A DNA stretch of 64,000 nucleotides from Saprospiraceae bacterium (GCA_020631355.1 JAHDHL010000004.1:186001-250000), one strand, 5' to 3'; shown: positions 9,121 to 19,534, counted from the first letter of the stretch. Numbers and translations: made by a program. Notes: generated from the letters alone by a model not told the origin.

Positions 9121-11793
9121 ATGTATCGTTATCATAAGGGATTTTATTCACATGGAAACTCGAGAATATTCTTCTTTATTCTATTATTCCTCCCTATTGC
9201 TAAGATTTATGCCCAACAAACTGATTCCATTGACATAGAAAATAGTCACCAAAAAGGACTCTCCTTATTTAACAACCTGCAATATTACGAAGCAATTCAA
9301 GAGTGGGAACAAACCCTTGCATTAAGACAAAAATATTATGGGGAAAATCATTTAGAAACTGCTAGGTCATACTTTAACATTGGCGCCTCATACAGTAATT
9401 TAGAATTAGATTCAGATTCAAAATTCTTCTTGGAAAAAGCGCTAATTATCAGATTAAATTTCTTTGACAACAAGGATGAAAAACTCATCAATCACATTAT
9501 AATTAATTATAAATTACTAGGAAAAGCCCTTAAAGAAACAGGTGATTTCGATCAAGCATTATTCATTTATAACTCTTGTTTAGAAAAAATAAATCAAAAT
9601 CACAAACAGTATCCTAACATCCTAAAATACAAGGCTCAAACTTTAAATTCCAAAGGAGTAGAATTTCAGAATGATGCGATAGACCTCTTAAAAAAGTCTA
9701 ATTCTATATTCAAATCCCAAAAACAATTTTACGAACAAGCCAAAACATTAAACGACCTAGGAAATGTATATTATTCACAAAAAGCATATCAAAAAGCACT
9801 CAATAACTACAAAGCATCATTTGATATCCTAAAAGAAATTAATGATTATGACATCACTTATAATAACATCATAAAAGTTTCTAGTAATCTTGGTGACGCA
9901 TACACTATGACATCACAATATGAGCAAGCAGAACAAACACTACTGAGCTCTATAAAAATTGCCAAGGAGGTATATGGAGAAACACCCATTTTCCCTGATT
10001 ACACCCTCCCATATTCCTTACTTGGGGATTTATATAAAAAGACCCAAGATTACGAAAAAGCCATTAGGAATTATGACATCGCACTGAACAATACAATTCT
10101 TAATTTTTCAGATATCGCCGCACATCCTAGTGATATTAATTTAAACGAATTAGAATTCATCGGACAAAAATCTGATGCAATAGAAATTCTTTTCCAAAGG
10201 GCCCAATGCCTTGAAAAACAAGGAAAAACCAAGGAAACATTTGAGAACCTCAAATTCATAGACCAGATCATACTATCCTTAAGGCATGATATCGAAACCG
10301 AATCCAGCAATCTGATTTGGGCGCAGGACACCAGGGAAATTTATGCTTATGCAGCACAATTGGCCATTAAGGAAAAACTACATGAAGATGCTTTTGATTT
10401 TATTGAAAAAAGTAAGGCCGTTATTCTTTTCGAAAACTTATTAAAAGCCAAGTCGGAACGCATTGCCAACCTACCGGACAGCACCCGTACGAAACTGAGT
10501 GGCATCAAACAGGAAATCACTTATTTAAAGGAAGAATTAATGTATAGCATCCTAGAAGAAAACAAGGAAGCTTCCAATCAATTCAGGGATCAGATTTTTC
10601 TAAAAAGAAATGAATTAAAAAATTTAGAACATGCCATTTCACTATCCGCACCTGAAGTATTTTCCTTACAAACCAATCCTTTCCAATTAAATGATTTTCA
10701 AAAATACTTATCACAGCAAAATACCACAGCCATAAATTTTTTCAGATACAATAATTACATCACAGCACTCGTCATTGACAAAAATAATATCACCCCTTTC
10801 ACATTTAATATTGACACAACATTCCAAAACGAAATCCTAGATTATATCCAAATCATTTCAAGTCCAAAAAACACAAAAGAATCACTCGAAAAAAGTAAAA
10901 AATTATCAATAAAAATATACAGCAACCTAATCCAACCATTAAATATCAGCAATAACCAGCAACTACTCATTATTCCGGATGGAATCCTTCAATTTATCCC
11001 ATTTGAAGCATTAATTACCAAAAACAACCAATACCTATTAAAAGAAAATCCAGTACACTATGCCTATTCAGCAAGTGTACAATTACAACTAAATGAAATC
11101 ACCAATAAGGCATCCAAACATGCATTGATTATTTCACCTAAAAAATACGATGACCTACCTGATTTAAATTCCAGTGAAGCACCTTTAATCAGAGATATCC
11201 TCAATGGATATTTATTGGAAATGGACTCGGCCAATTCTGGTATTTTCCAAAGAGAAGCACCATCATACCAACTTTTACATTTATCCACCCACGCAGCTGT
11301 CCCCAAAGAGGAATTGGCCCAACCTTGGATTGCACTGAATGACCGAAAGGTCAAATTACCCGAATTATACAACATGAATCTCAATGCCCAACTCGTTACA
11401 CTCAGTGCCTGCGAAACGGCGAATGGAGCACTTGTAGAAGGAGAGGGAGTCATGAGTCTGGCCAGAGGATTCAGTTATGCAGGTGTGCCCCAAGTCATTA
11501 CGTCCTTGTGGGAAGTCAACGAGAACAGTACTGCACAAATTATGGAATATTTTTACCATGAATTATCCAAGGGTGAAAAACCCAGTAAAGCCCTCCATCT
11601 TGCCAAACTCACTTATCTGGAAAACAATAGTCTGAGCAAGGCCAATCCGTACCACTGGGCAGCATTCACGGCTTGGGGACATGACAGTTACAGTACTAAA
11701 CCCTCAAAGAAATATTGGATATTCGGTTTGTTGGGTATTGTAATACTGGGATGCATTTTTTTTCTTTCAAAAAGGGGTATCAAAAAACAGTAA
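9121..11793 (+). CDS. Membrane-anchored TPR-CHAT protein (cassette A)
   Basis: The 890-residue protein has an N-terminal signal sequence (IFFFILLFLPIAKIYAQQ). TPR helices fill residues about 40-430 (for example YYEAIQEWEQTLALRQKYYG and YSQKAYQKALNNYKASFDIL), followed by a linker and a CHAT domain at about 590-860. The expected dyad is His724 (LSTHA) and Cys764 (LSACET), then SLARGFSYAGVPQVITSLWE and NPYHWAAFTAWG. A C-terminal membrane helix (YWIFGLLGIVILGCIFFL) ends in KRGIKKQ. Signal peptide plus basic tail imply a periplasmic peptidase tethered to the inner membrane. CHAT is a caspase-clan fold; the substrate is unknown. The first two thirds are richer in A and T than the CHAT-coding end. 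The paralogue is at 21905-24616. Confidence 0.9.
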   Translation: MYRYHKGFYSHGNSRIFFFILLFLPIAKIYAQQTDSIDIENSHQKGLSLFNNLQYYEAIQEWEQTLALRQKYYGENHLETARSYFNIGASYSNLELDSDSKFFLEKALIIRLNFFDNKDEKLINHIIINYKLLGKALKETGDFDQALFIYNSCLEKINQNHKQYPNILKYKAQTLNSKGVEFQNDAIDLLKKSNSIFKSQKQFYEQAKTLNDLGNVYYSQKAYQKALNNYKASFDILKEINDYDITYNNIIKVSSNLGDAYTMTSQYEQAEQTLLSSIKIAKEVYGETPIFPDYTLPYSLLGDLYKKTQDYEKAIRNYDIALNNTILNFSDIAAHPSDINLNELEFIGQKSDAIEILFQRAQCLEKQGKTKETFENLKFIDQIILSLRHDIETESSNLIWAQDTREIYAYAAQLAIKEKLHEDAFDFIEKSKAVILFENLLKAKSERIANLPDSTRTKLSGIKQEITYLKEELMYSILEENKEASNQFRDQIFLKRNELKNLEHAISLSAPEVFSLQTNPFQLNDFQKYLSQQNTTAINFFRYNNYITALVIDKNNITPFTFNIDTTFQNEILDYIQIISSPKNTKESLEKSKKLSIKIYSNLIQPLNISNNQQLLIIPDGILQFIPFEALITKNNQYLLKENPVHYAYSASVQLQLNEITNKASKHALIISPKKYDDLPDLNSSEAPLIRDILNGYLLEMDSANSGIFQREAPSYQLLHLSTHAAVPKEELAQPWIALNDRKVKLPELYNMNLNAQLVTLSACETANGALVEGEGVMSLARGFSYAGVPQVITSLWEVNENSTAQIMEYFYHELSKGEKPSKALHLAKLTYLENNSLSKANPYHWAAFTAWGHDSYSTKPSKKYWIFGLLGIVILGCIFFLSKRGIKKQ

Positions 11794-11984
11794 CCCCATC
11801 TACAACAATACCTATCTGAAACACAAGGCCTGTTTACAAAACACTTTCAGCACCTCGATTTCAGGTACTTGGAGCAACTTGGTCCGATTTTTTCCGTAGA
11901 CAAATTGGTAAGTACTATTATTATCTTTGCGCCAATAGTAATGACACCTCCCTTGAATCATTCAAATATTCAGGCACAAAACTT

Positions 11985-14189
11985 ATGTTTAAAAAGGCAG
12001 CTACTATATTTCTCCTAGTTTTCGTGGTATTCACGGATAATGGAAGCCTATTGGCCCAATCCAACCCAATATTGGATAGTCTTGACATACAACTCAAGAA
12101 TACCCAGTTGCCCGGAGAAAGAATAGATATCCTCACCGAAATGGGAAATCATGCCCGACTGACCGTGTCTCTCAGTAAGGCGATGGAATACATCGACGAG
12201 GCCATGAGGATAGCCAAGGAACTCGAAAATAAGGAATGGCTTGCTGACGTATCCATTGAAAAAGGGAAAATATATGCAGGAGAGGGCCGTCATGATGAAG
12301 CCGAACAATTATTCCTCGAAGCCTGGCAAGTCTACAAGGAAAATGGCAACAATCTCAAACTCGTCAATGTCCTCAATGGCTTGGGAATCATCAACAGAAG
12401 ACAAGGAGAATATCTTGAATCTGTCAAGTATCTCGAATATGCAACAACCTACTTCTCTGATAGCATTGATGCAAGGAGTAAGGGAGGCATTCTTTCCAAC
12501 CTAAGTAATTCCTACAGTAGAATCAATAAGTTTTCTCTAGCTTACGAAAAGCTTTTTGAGGGAACAAAGTATTATGAGGAATCTGGTTTTACTAGGGGAA
12601 TCGGACTCAACTATGGCAACCTGGGGTTATTGTATAAGACTCAAAAGGATTATGATAATGCCAAAATTTACTACCATAAATCCTTAGACATCCTTGAAAA
12701 GGAGGGTGACCTCAGAGGACAAGCCAACGCCTATTCCAATTTGGCTAATCTACATACGCTAATGGAGGAACAGGAAAAGGCATTGGAATATCATCAGAAA
12801 CAACTCGAAATCGTGCGGCAAATGGGTTCTGGTGAGCGGATTTTTGCTACCCAACTCTCCATTATCAGCAGTTACATTGACATGGGAGACTACCAGAAAG
12901 CTGATATGGAACTCCTGACATTGGCCCCCCAAAAGGACCAATTTTCCAAAAGGTACCAAAACACCTATCATCTGAACAAGGCCATTATCCATCAGAAAAA
13001 AAAGCAATACCAACAGGGAGCAAAGGAAGCTGAAATCGCTTATGGGCTAGCAAAAGAAATGGGTGATTTTGAGAGTCTGGCTTCAGTATTGGATCAGATC
13101 CAAACCATATACAAGGAAATGGGCAACCACCAAAAGGCATACGAATACCTTTTGGAATATAAGGAAGTATCCGATAGTATCAATAGCGAGGATAATGTAC
13201 AGGAACTTACGGCCCAACAAATGCAGTTCGAGTTCGACAAGAAACAGGAAACATATGATTTGGAAAAGGAGGCCTTGGAAAATAGACTCGCCTCCCAAAC
13301 CATTATTCGTAGGGCTGTCATACTCGTTGCTGTTCTCGTTGCCATCATCGCACTGATATTATACCGAGCTTATCGAAGGAAAAAACTGCTATTATCAGAG
13401 AATCTGGAGAATAAGAGAATAATAGAGGAACAATCCCGACAATTACGGCAATTCAATGAGGAGCTGGAAGCTACGGTCAAGAAACGTACCGCAGAACTCC
13501 AACAGGCGAACTACGAACTCCGGACCATGAATTACATTGCTTCGCACGACATCAAGGAACCCATCAGGAATCTAGGGAATTATGCGGGACTTATCTTTAG
13601 GAAACTACCCGATGACCTTAAGAACAGTCTTGGTGATTATTTCGATATCATCAAACGAAGTACAAAGCAACTGTACACCCTTGTAGAGGACTTTGCAAAA
13701 TATACTCAACTCTCACAGGATGACAACAGCCATACCGAAGCCATTGACCTAAACCAAATCATTATCAATGTAGAGGAGGGCTTGGAACATGCCATCAAAA
13801 AGTACAATGGGAAAGTCATCAAGGACCAGTTACCCACTCTGGATTCCAATAGTTCCTTACTTTATACCACGTTCCAGAATTTGATTGAGAATGGATTGAA
13901 ATATAACCAATCCGAAGTACCTACCGTCAGGATAACCCATGAAGAAACTGAGGACAACCATCAGATTACCATTACTGACAATGGCATCGGTATCCCTTAT
14001 GAATATCATTCCCAAATATTCGAAATGTTCAAGAGACTACATAGCCGGGGAGTATATGAGGGTTCGGGTATTGGATTGGCCATTGTTAAACTGGCCATGA
14101 ACAAACTGAACGGCCAATTGGATATTAAGAGTGAGGTGGGTATTGGAAGTCAGTTCATCCTTTCCTTCCCTAAAAACCATGATACCTAA
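11985..14189 (+). CDS. TPR-containing sensor histidine kinase
   Basis: The 734-residue kinase has a signal-anchor N-terminus (ATIFLLVFVVFTDNGSLLAQ). A periplasmic array of TPR repeats spans about 40-400 (FSLAYEKLFEGTKYYEESG, YDNAKIYYHKSLDILEKEG). One membrane helix (AVILVAVLVAIIALILYRAY), a coiled coil, a HisKA domain with His521 (IASHDIKEPIRN), and a HATPase domain with LIENGLKYNQSE, TDNGIGIP and GSGIGLAIVK follow. All kinase motifs look intact. No receiver gene is adjacent, so it is an orphan; it lies between the two sigma/CHAT cassettes. TATCTTTG at 11922-11929 fits a -7 box. Its stop overlaps the convergent anti-sigma-like gene by 4 bp. Confidence 0.9.
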   Translation: MFKKAATIFLLVFVVFTDNGSLLAQSNPILDSLDIQLKNTQLPGERIDILTEMGNHARLTVSLSKAMEYIDEAMRIAKELENKEWLADVSIEKGKIYAGEGRHDEAEQLFLEAWQVYKENGNNLKLVNVLNGLGIINRRQGEYLESVKYLEYATTYFSDSIDARSKGGILSNLSNSYSRINKFSLAYEKLFEGTKYYEESGFTRGIGLNYGNLGLLYKTQKDYDNAKIYYHKSLDILEKEGDLRGQANAYSNLANLHTLMEEQEKALEYHQKQLEIVRQMGSGERIFATQLSIISSYIDMGDYQKADMELLTLAPQKDQFSKRYQNTYHLNKAIIHQKKKQYQQGAKEAEIAYGLAKEMGDFESLASVLDQIQTIYKEMGNHQKAYEYLLEYKEVSDSINSEDNVQELTAQQMQFEFDKKQETYDLEKEALENRLASQTIIRRAVILVAVLVAIIALILYRAYRRKKLLLSENLENKRIIEEQSRQLRQFNEELEATVKKRTAELQQANYELRTMNYIASHDIKEPIRNLGNYAGLIFRKLPDDLKNSLGDYFDIIKRSTKQLYTLVEDFAKYTQLSQDDNSHTEAIDLNQIIINVEEGLEHAIKKYNGKVIKDQLPTLDSNSSLLYTTFQNLIENGLKYNQSEVPTVRITHEETEDNHQITITDNGIGIPYEYHSQIFEMFKRLHSRGVYEGSGIGLAIVKLAMNKLNGQLDIKSEVGIGSQFILSFPKNHDT

Positions 14190-15022
14190 AGCTGGTTTAG
14201 GATTGCCTCCAATTCATTCTTCTTATATCTCCCGCCTTTTTCCAGATATTGTTCGATTTCCTTGCGGGCATTATCTCCATCCCCTTGCTTCAACAAGGAC
14301 AGGATGTAGTACCAATCCGCCTTGGGCGCATTCAGATAATCCCCCTTTCGAAGTTCATCAAAAACAGATTGAGCGGATGTGATATCATTCATCTCCATAT
14401 CTGCTATCCCTTTGGATAATTTGAGGTCGAACCAATTATTATGGGTCTCTGGCATTGTATCCAACACATTACCCATCAGGACAGCTGCTTCGTCATATGA
14501 TTTTGCATTGAATTGCTTTTCAATCTCAGCCATTATGTCATCAGTACTCCCCTTGGTCACCAAAGCCAAGGGCTCTACCTTATGATATTCTGCAAACAGC
14601 TCATCACTACTCATCCCTCCATTCATGTTCGTCACATAAAAGAATCCGACCAATAGCAACACTGTTGCTGCCACTGCCAATGGCTTCCAGTTGAAACGCT
14701 TCACCTTTCCATCGGGTTGCGAGGAAGACTTCTCTTTCTGTGTCTTAGCCTTTTCATTATGTTTGGATAATGCCCCTTTCAATTTGGATTGCATATCCAT
14801 GGCTTCCTTGGATCCGAGGAAAGCTTCCAGCTCCACATCCGATTCTTCTACCGCAAGTGGTTCATCATTAAAATGGGCCAACAACTCCTCCTGGATTCTA
14901 ATTTCATCCTTGAGTTGTGGTATTGATTCTATTTGTTGCTCAAATTCCCTAAGCTCCTGCCCTTGGAGCTCCCCATTGAGATACCTATCAATGAGGTCAT
15001 ATATCCTTTCATTGAATTCCAT
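14186..15022 (-). CDS. Membrane anti-sigma-like protein with periplasmic TPR-like domain (cassette B)
   Basis: This 278-residue paralogue of the gene at 1748-2563 has the same plan. The cytoplasmic helical N-terminus starts MEFNERIYDLIDRYLNGEL. One membrane helix (PLAVAATVLLLVGFFYVTNM) is followed by a periplasmic section that repeats DELFAEYHKVEPLALVTKGS and ends in TPR-like helices (KADWYYILSLLKQGDGDNAR). There is no zinc-binding anti-sigma motif. It follows the sigma gene by 3 bp and is certainly in the same transcript. The conserved periplasmic half in both copies suggests that it, rather than only the cytoplasmic part, has a function such as signal reception. Confidence 0.75.
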   Translation of the reverse strand: MEFNERIYDLIDRYLNGELQGQELREFEQQIESIPQLKDEIRIQEELLAHFNDEPLAVEESDVELEAFLGSKEAMDMQSKLKGALSKHNEKAKTQKEKSSSQPDGKVKRFNWKPLAVAATVLLLVGFFYVTNMNGGMSSDELFAEYHKVEPLALVTKGSTDDIMAEIEKQFNAKSYDEAAVLMGNVLDTMPETHNNWFDLKLSKGIADMEMNDITSAQSVFDELRKGDYLNAPKADWYYILSLLKQGDGDNARKEIEQYLEKGGRYKKNELEAILNQL

Positions 15023-15025
15023 AAT

Positions 15026-15586
15026 TTACGCTCTATACCGCAAATCCGTCTTGATCTTCTTGACCAGACTCGATTTACATTTAAAAATTCTTTGGCGTAC
15101 GGTAGTTTCTGAAGCATATCCCAATCGCTCCATGATTTCCCTGCCAGATACCTTATCCAGATGTAGCTTCAGTATTTCTTTACAGTTATCGGATAGTTCG
15201 GTGAATTTCTCCTCGAACAATTCCCATTTTTCCTGTTCCAAAATGGCCCTTGCTCCATCTTCTGTTGCACTTACTTGTTCATGGAATGCTTGATTTGTTA
15301 CCCGCATTCTGGATTTTTTATTCAATTCCCGCCTCCAAATATTCTTACAGGCAGTGAATAAATACCCCTCAAATGTAGATTGGATATCAAACTCCTTGAC
15401 TTTCATTCGTGCATAGAGCTGCATCAAAACTTGATTGAAAACATCCTCGGCATCAGAATCCGTTCCCTTTTCACGAGTCACGAACCGCTTAACCAAAGGA
15501 AGGAAATCATCATAGATTTCAAGGAGAATGGCATCACTTCCTTTCTTCAATCCTTCCAGATAATATGAATTAGAATGTCTTTGCAT
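15026..15586 (-). CDS. ECF-type RNA polymerase sigma factor (cassette B)
   Basis: This 186-residue sigma factor is closely related to the one at 2553-3128. Region 2 is DAEDVFNQVLMQLYARM followed by GYLFTACKNIWRRELNKKSR. Region 4 is CKEILKLHLDKVSGREIMER and YASETTVRQRIFKCKSSLVK; the recognition-helix stretch differs from copy A at only a few positions, so both may read similar promoters. It is encoded between the cytochrome c peroxidase gene (95 bp upstream, same strand) and its anti-sigma-like partner. Confidence 0.88.
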   Translation of the reverse strand: MQRHSNSYYLEGLKKGSDAILLEIYDDFLPLVKRFVTREKGTDSDAEDVFNQVLMQLYARMKVKEFDIQSTFEGYLFTACKNIWRRELNKKSRMRVTNQAFHEQVSATEDGARAILEQEKWELFEEKFTELSDNCKEILKLHLDKVSGREIMERLGYASETTVRQRIFKCKSSLVKKIKTDLRYRA

Positions 15587-15681
15587 GGTCTATCTCTTGT
15601 CGTGGCCCAAAGATAGTCGAAATCACCGAATGGATAATAAAACCATTCCTTTTCCCATGCTATGCCCCAAAGTGGTATTAG

Positions 15682-16863
15682 TTATTTGAATGGATCGCTG
15701 AACTTGACATCATTCGTCAATTCGTCATCCGTGAGTGTTCTCAGGAAATTGACCAAATCCGTTTTTTCTTGTTCCGTCAGGTTCAACTGTATGGCTTGTC
15801 CATTCTCATCTTGTAGGGCATCCCCTAAATTCGGATGATTCTGTACCCCGCTGTTGTAATGTTCCACCACTTCCTCCAAGGTAGCAAATCTACCATCATG
15901 CATGTATGGAGCTGTCAGTGCAACACTCTTTAGGGACGGGACCTTGAATGTTCCTAGGAATGCCGGATTATTAATAGCCTCGAAAACGCCCAAGTCATCT
16001 GTGGATTCAGCATCCAGACCATTGTTAGTGGGGCCGTTGTCAGGATTAATGAACGCTTCCGTGGAATGGCATCCCACACATCCGCCGCCACCCAAACTCA
16101 CAGGTCGGAAAAACAATCTTTTACCATTATTCTCACTCTCACTAAAGTTAGGAAAATCATCAGTCGGAATGCTAACCCCTGTCCGCCCCTCGTCATACTT
16201 GCTGTTCACACTGACCATACTCCTTACGAATTGGGCCAAAGCCTTTGCTATGAGGTCTGCATTGATTTCCGTAGTACCAAATGCATCATCAAATAGTGCA
16301 GGATAATAGGATTGTGACTGAACCGTACTGACCACACCCTCAAGTGTCATTCCCATCTCAACGGGATCCTGGAAAGGCATCAAAACCTGATCCTCCAATG
16401 TCTCGGCCCTTTCATCCCAGAAGAATCGCCCCCTACCATACCAATTCGCATTGACCAAGGACATGGAATGCCTACCGGTAAGTCCGCCCTCGAATCCTAG
16501 ACTCAATACGTCACTATCCGAAAAACCATTTTCCTGTTGATGGCAGGAAGCACAGGATATCGTACCATTGGCACTGAGTTTTGTATCATAGAAAAGTACT
16601 CTACCCAATGTGGCTCCCTCATTCGTAATCGGGTTATCCGAAGGGGTATTATCATTCTCGACAGCAGCATTCTGACCTGGGCCTAAAAGTACATTAGTTT
16701 GGAGATGCTCCGGAAGAATGACAGTTTCATAATCATATGGGGCTTCGGGAAGATTCAATACGTCATCTTCCATATCCTGATTATCCACTGTTTCTTTCTC
16801 ACAGGACATTACACTGAAAAAGAGCATTACCAATATCATTATACCTGTCGTAGACCTGTTCAT
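15682..16863 (-). CDS. Di-haem cytochrome c peroxidase (CCP/MauG family) lipoprotein
   Basis: The 393-residue protein begins with a lipoprotein signal (GIMILVMLFFSVMSC, Cys at the lipobox) and has two CxxCH haem sites, SCASCHQQENGFSD and GCVGCHSTEAF. Other family features are RNSMSLVN-like context (GRHSMSLVNANWYGRGRFFW), DERAETLEDQ, FQDPVEMG, and PSLKSVALTAPYMHDGRFAT near the end. The family reduces hydrogen peroxide with electrons from small cytochromes, or oxidises protein side chains (MauG); the choice cannot be made here. It sits between the cassette B sigma gene and the secreted protein gene, a position that is empty in cassette A, so it is an insertion in one copy or a loss from the other. 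Confidence 0.9.
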   Translation of the reverse strand: MNRSTTGIMILVMLFFSVMSCEKETVDNQDMEDDVLNLPEAPYDYETVILPEHLQTNVLLGPGQNAAVENDNTPSDNPITNEGATLGRVLFYDTKLSANGTISCASCHQQENGFSDSDVLSLGFEGGLTGRHSMSLVNANWYGRGRFFWDERAETLEDQVLMPFQDPVEMGMTLEGVVSTVQSQSYYPALFDDAFGTTEINADLIAKALAQFVRSMVSVNSKYDEGRTGVSIPTDDFPNFSESENNGKRLFFRPVSLGGGGCVGCHSTEAFINPDNGPTNNGLDAESTDDLGVFEAINNPAFLGTFKVPSLKSVALTAPYMHDGRFATLEEVVEHYNSGVQNHPNLGDALQDENGQAIQLNLTEQEKTDLVNFLRTLTDDELTNDVKFSDPFK

Positions 16864-16963
16864 TTCACTTGATTTTTAGTTCCAATAACTATTCAGACTC
16901 AACCGTTTCCAAGAGGTTTAATTTCATACCCATTTATTTTTTTCATAAAATTCCAAAATCAGT

Positions 16964-16992
16964 GGGTAACAATTCTTTTCCATCCTGAACTA
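16964..16992 (+). promoter_or_regulatory. Candidate ECF-type promoter, copy 2 (full motif)
   Basis: GGGTAACA at 16964-16971 is followed after exactly 14 nt by TGAACTA at 16986-16992. The same two blocks with the same spacing occur at 19577-19605. It lies 112 bp before the secreted protein ATG at 17083, nearly the same distance as copy 1 in cassette A. An AAC-containing -35 is typical of ECF sigma targets. Confidence 0.6.
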
Positions 16993-17082
16993 CTCATCGA
17001 AATCAAGAGGAAACGGCTCCTCTTTTTACGCTTTAGGTCGGTCCGAGAAACTTACCTATTCTATTAAAAAAATATAGAGATC

Positions 17083-19449
17083 ATGAAAAATTCAAGCACT
17101 TTTAGTGCAAAGCTATTCGCTTTGCTAACGGTTATCCTATGCCTAGGATTCAATCTTTCAGGACAAAATGATTTTTGCCCCGGAAACATCTTTCAAAATG
17201 GTGATGTCGAACAAGGCACACCCACACCCAACGATCAAGATATTAACAATGCTGTGGGATTCAGCAGTATCTGGGGACCGGGAAGTATTGCGGATTACTA
17301 CAATGCTACCTCAGGTCCATTCACACCACCACAGCCTCCGACTGGCAACTGGGCAGGATTCTGGGTTTCCAACCATGCCACACCCAGCGTCACCTACAGA
17401 GAGGGATTGTTCAACACACTCAATACCACTATCGGTGCCAATTCAGGGGTTTACTCCTTTACTTTCGACATGGCTTGCCTTGGTGGATGGGGAGATGCGG
17501 AACTAGGGATATATGGAATATATAATCCCAGTGGAAATGTTTCCATCAATCCTCCCATCACCTCACACAACCCGACCAACGAGGGCTTTTTTGGCGCCAC
17601 CAATACCATGGAACTAGGACTGATACCCATCAGTGGCAACGCTTGCAGCAACACCAAGACCAACCATACGATTTTCTTCGATTCAGCTGATGCAGCCTTC
17701 CCCACCAATGGAATCACACATATCCTCCTAGCAAGTAGCAATGATACCATTGCAGGAGCAAGGTATATTGCCGTAGATAACTTCTGCATGGTATTCGAGG
17801 GGCCATCTCCTGTAGATAGCTGTGTTACCATCATTGATGAGGACTTCATCTGTAATCCTGATGGTAGTACGACGTACAGTTTTGATTTCATTTACAATGG
17901 TACACTGACCGCCGATAATTTCATTGTTACGGATTTGAATGGCAATACGCTTTTCAATGTTGGCGGACTCACGCTCAACACTGGTAGTACATACAGTACT
18001 GTCTCATTTAATATTCCTGCTGGATTGAGTACCTATTGTTTCAGACTGAGACTATTCGGAGAGGAAGAATGTTGTCATATTGAACATTGTGTGGATGTAC
18101 CTGAATGTGACCCTTGTGATTCGGTATGGGTAGAAAGTTTCCCATTACAGAATGACAATGGTGATTGTTGCCACAGCATAGATGTGGTCAACAACTTCAA
18201 CGGAAATTACTTCACACACATCACATCAACCATCATCACTCCTGGTGTAACATTCAGCAATCCTACTGCCAACTTAGGCTGGACGGTTTCTGGCGGTGGA
18301 AACAGCCTCACCTGGACTCCTCCATCAGGGTTCATACCCTTGGGTAGTTCGAATGGAGCCATGGACTTCTGTTTTGACAATATCATCCATGCATCACAAA
18401 TTCCACAAACGGTCGTATTCGATTGGTGGCAGGTGAATGCAGATGGAACAGTATCCACAGAATGTAGTGACACCTTGTATTTTGATTGTACCTCCTGTCT
18501 TTATGTCAGTGACGACTGGATTGACTGCGAACCTGATGGTTCTTATCAATACAACTTCTCCGTATGGAATGCCACCAATCCTGCGCATGATGCCACAGAC
18601 CTTAGGATTGTTCCATTGATGGGTGGCGTTTGTCTGGATGGAAACGGTTCTTTCACTCCAGTTACATTACCATTGCCAGGAGCACCGCTTTCCAGTGGAG
18701 GAAGTGCCAATCTATCTCTGAATATCTCAGATTGCGGTGCCGGATTATCTCCAGGTTCCCAAGTACCACTCAGGCTCATTCTTGTAGACAATGGTGTGGA
18801 CCTTGATTGGTGTTGTCATGTGGATACCCTATGGGTTACCATACCGGAATGTCCTGGTGGAAATGATTGTGATTGTACCACATTACCCGATGACGTAGCA
18901 CAAGGGTTCACCACATCAGGTTCTGCTTGTACGAGAACATTCACTCCTGTAGGATTAACAGATTGCGATTCAGTAAGGTGGTTCATTGGAGGGTCTGGAA
19001 TCGTAGGTACATCACAGGGTAATGCCCCATTAACCCATACATTCTCTACAGGAACATATACAGTTTGTATGATTGTTGGGAGATTCCTACCTGACGGAAC
19101 ATTCTGTGACGAATATGAATATTGTGAAAGTTTCAGCATTCTATGTCCTATCATCATTGATAATGCATTTCCTAGTAAGCAACAAGTCATCCTTTCTATT
19201 TTCCCTAATCCTGTGGTCAAAGAGGTAACCATCACCATCAAGGAATTAGGTATACATTTCATCCACAATGTGGAAATCGTGAATACCAAAGGAAACAGAA
19301 TGGCCGTAAGAAAATCGGCTGTTGCCAGAATGGGTCAGAATGCTACTGTCAATATGGACATCGGTGCTTTGGAAACAGGAATTTACTTTGTCAGGGTCAC
19401 CCTATCCAATGGTGAGGTCAGGACAGAGAAGATCGTAAAAGTTGAATAA
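17083..19449 (+). CDS. T9SS-secreted cysteine-rich protein (cassette B)
   Basis: The 788-residue exported protein starts with a signal peptide (KLFALLTVILCLGFNLSGQ). The first 260 residues resemble a lectin/CBM-like jelly roll of Bacteroidota exoproteins (CPGNIFQNGDVEQGTPTPND, then ARYIAVDNFCMVFEG). Several Ig-like, cysteine-rich modules follow (CCHIEHCVDVPECDPCDSVW; WCCHVDTLWVTIPECPGG), then a PKD-like module (LTHTFSTGTYTVCMIVGRFL) and a T9SS sorting domain (IFPNPVVKEVTITI, then ETGIYFVRVTLSNGEVRTEK). It occupies the same place in cassette B as the PKD protein does in cassette A but is not its direct copy. Enzymatic motifs are not evident; a structural or adhesive role is likely. Confidence 0.82.
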   Translation: MKNSSTFSAKLFALLTVILCLGFNLSGQNDFCPGNIFQNGDVEQGTPTPNDQDINNAVGFSSIWGPGSIADYYNATSGPFTPPQPPTGNWAGFWVSNHATPSVTYREGLFNTLNTTIGANSGVYSFTFDMACLGGWGDAELGIYGIYNPSGNVSINPPITSHNPTNEGFFGATNTMELGLIPISGNACSNTKTNHTIFFDSADAAFPTNGITHILLASSNDTIAGARYIAVDNFCMVFEGPSPVDSCVTIIDEDFICNPDGSTTYSFDFIYNGTLTADNFIVTDLNGNTLFNVGGLTLNTGSTYSTVSFNIPAGLSTYCFRLRLFGEEECCHIEHCVDVPECDPCDSVWVESFPLQNDNGDCCHSIDVVNNFNGNYFTHITSTIITPGVTFSNPTANLGWTVSGGGNSLTWTPPSGFIPLGSSNGAMDFCFDNIIHASQIPQTVVFDWWQVNADGTVSTECSDTLYFDCTSCLYVSDDWIDCEPDGSYQYNFSVWNATNPAHDATDLRIVPLMGGVCLDGNGSFTPVTLPLPGAPLSSGGSANLSLNISDCGAGLSPGSQVPLRLILVDNGVDLDWCCHVDTLWVTIPECPGGNDCDCTTLPDDVAQGFTTSGSACTRTFTPVGLTDCDSVRWFIGGSGIVGTSQGNAPLTHTFSTGTYTVCMIVGRFLPDGTFCDEYEYCESFSILCPIIIDNAFPSKQQVILSIFPNPVVKEVTITIKELGIHFIHNVEIVNTKGNRMAVRKSAVARMGQNATVNMDIGALETGIYFVRVTLSNGEVRTEKIVKVE

Positions 19450-19534
19450 TACTCTATGCTTCATATGAATCGGGATGTCTAATCAGGGATACATCGGCAA
19501 CACAAATGTATCACACCCTTTCATCTCGTATATG

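Noticed and set aside
11922-11929. TATCTTTG before the TPR kinase as a complete promoter
   Set aside because: The -7 box fits, but no TTG lies at a suitable -33 distance (the nearest is only 14 nt away), so I mention it with the gene rather than as a promoter feature.
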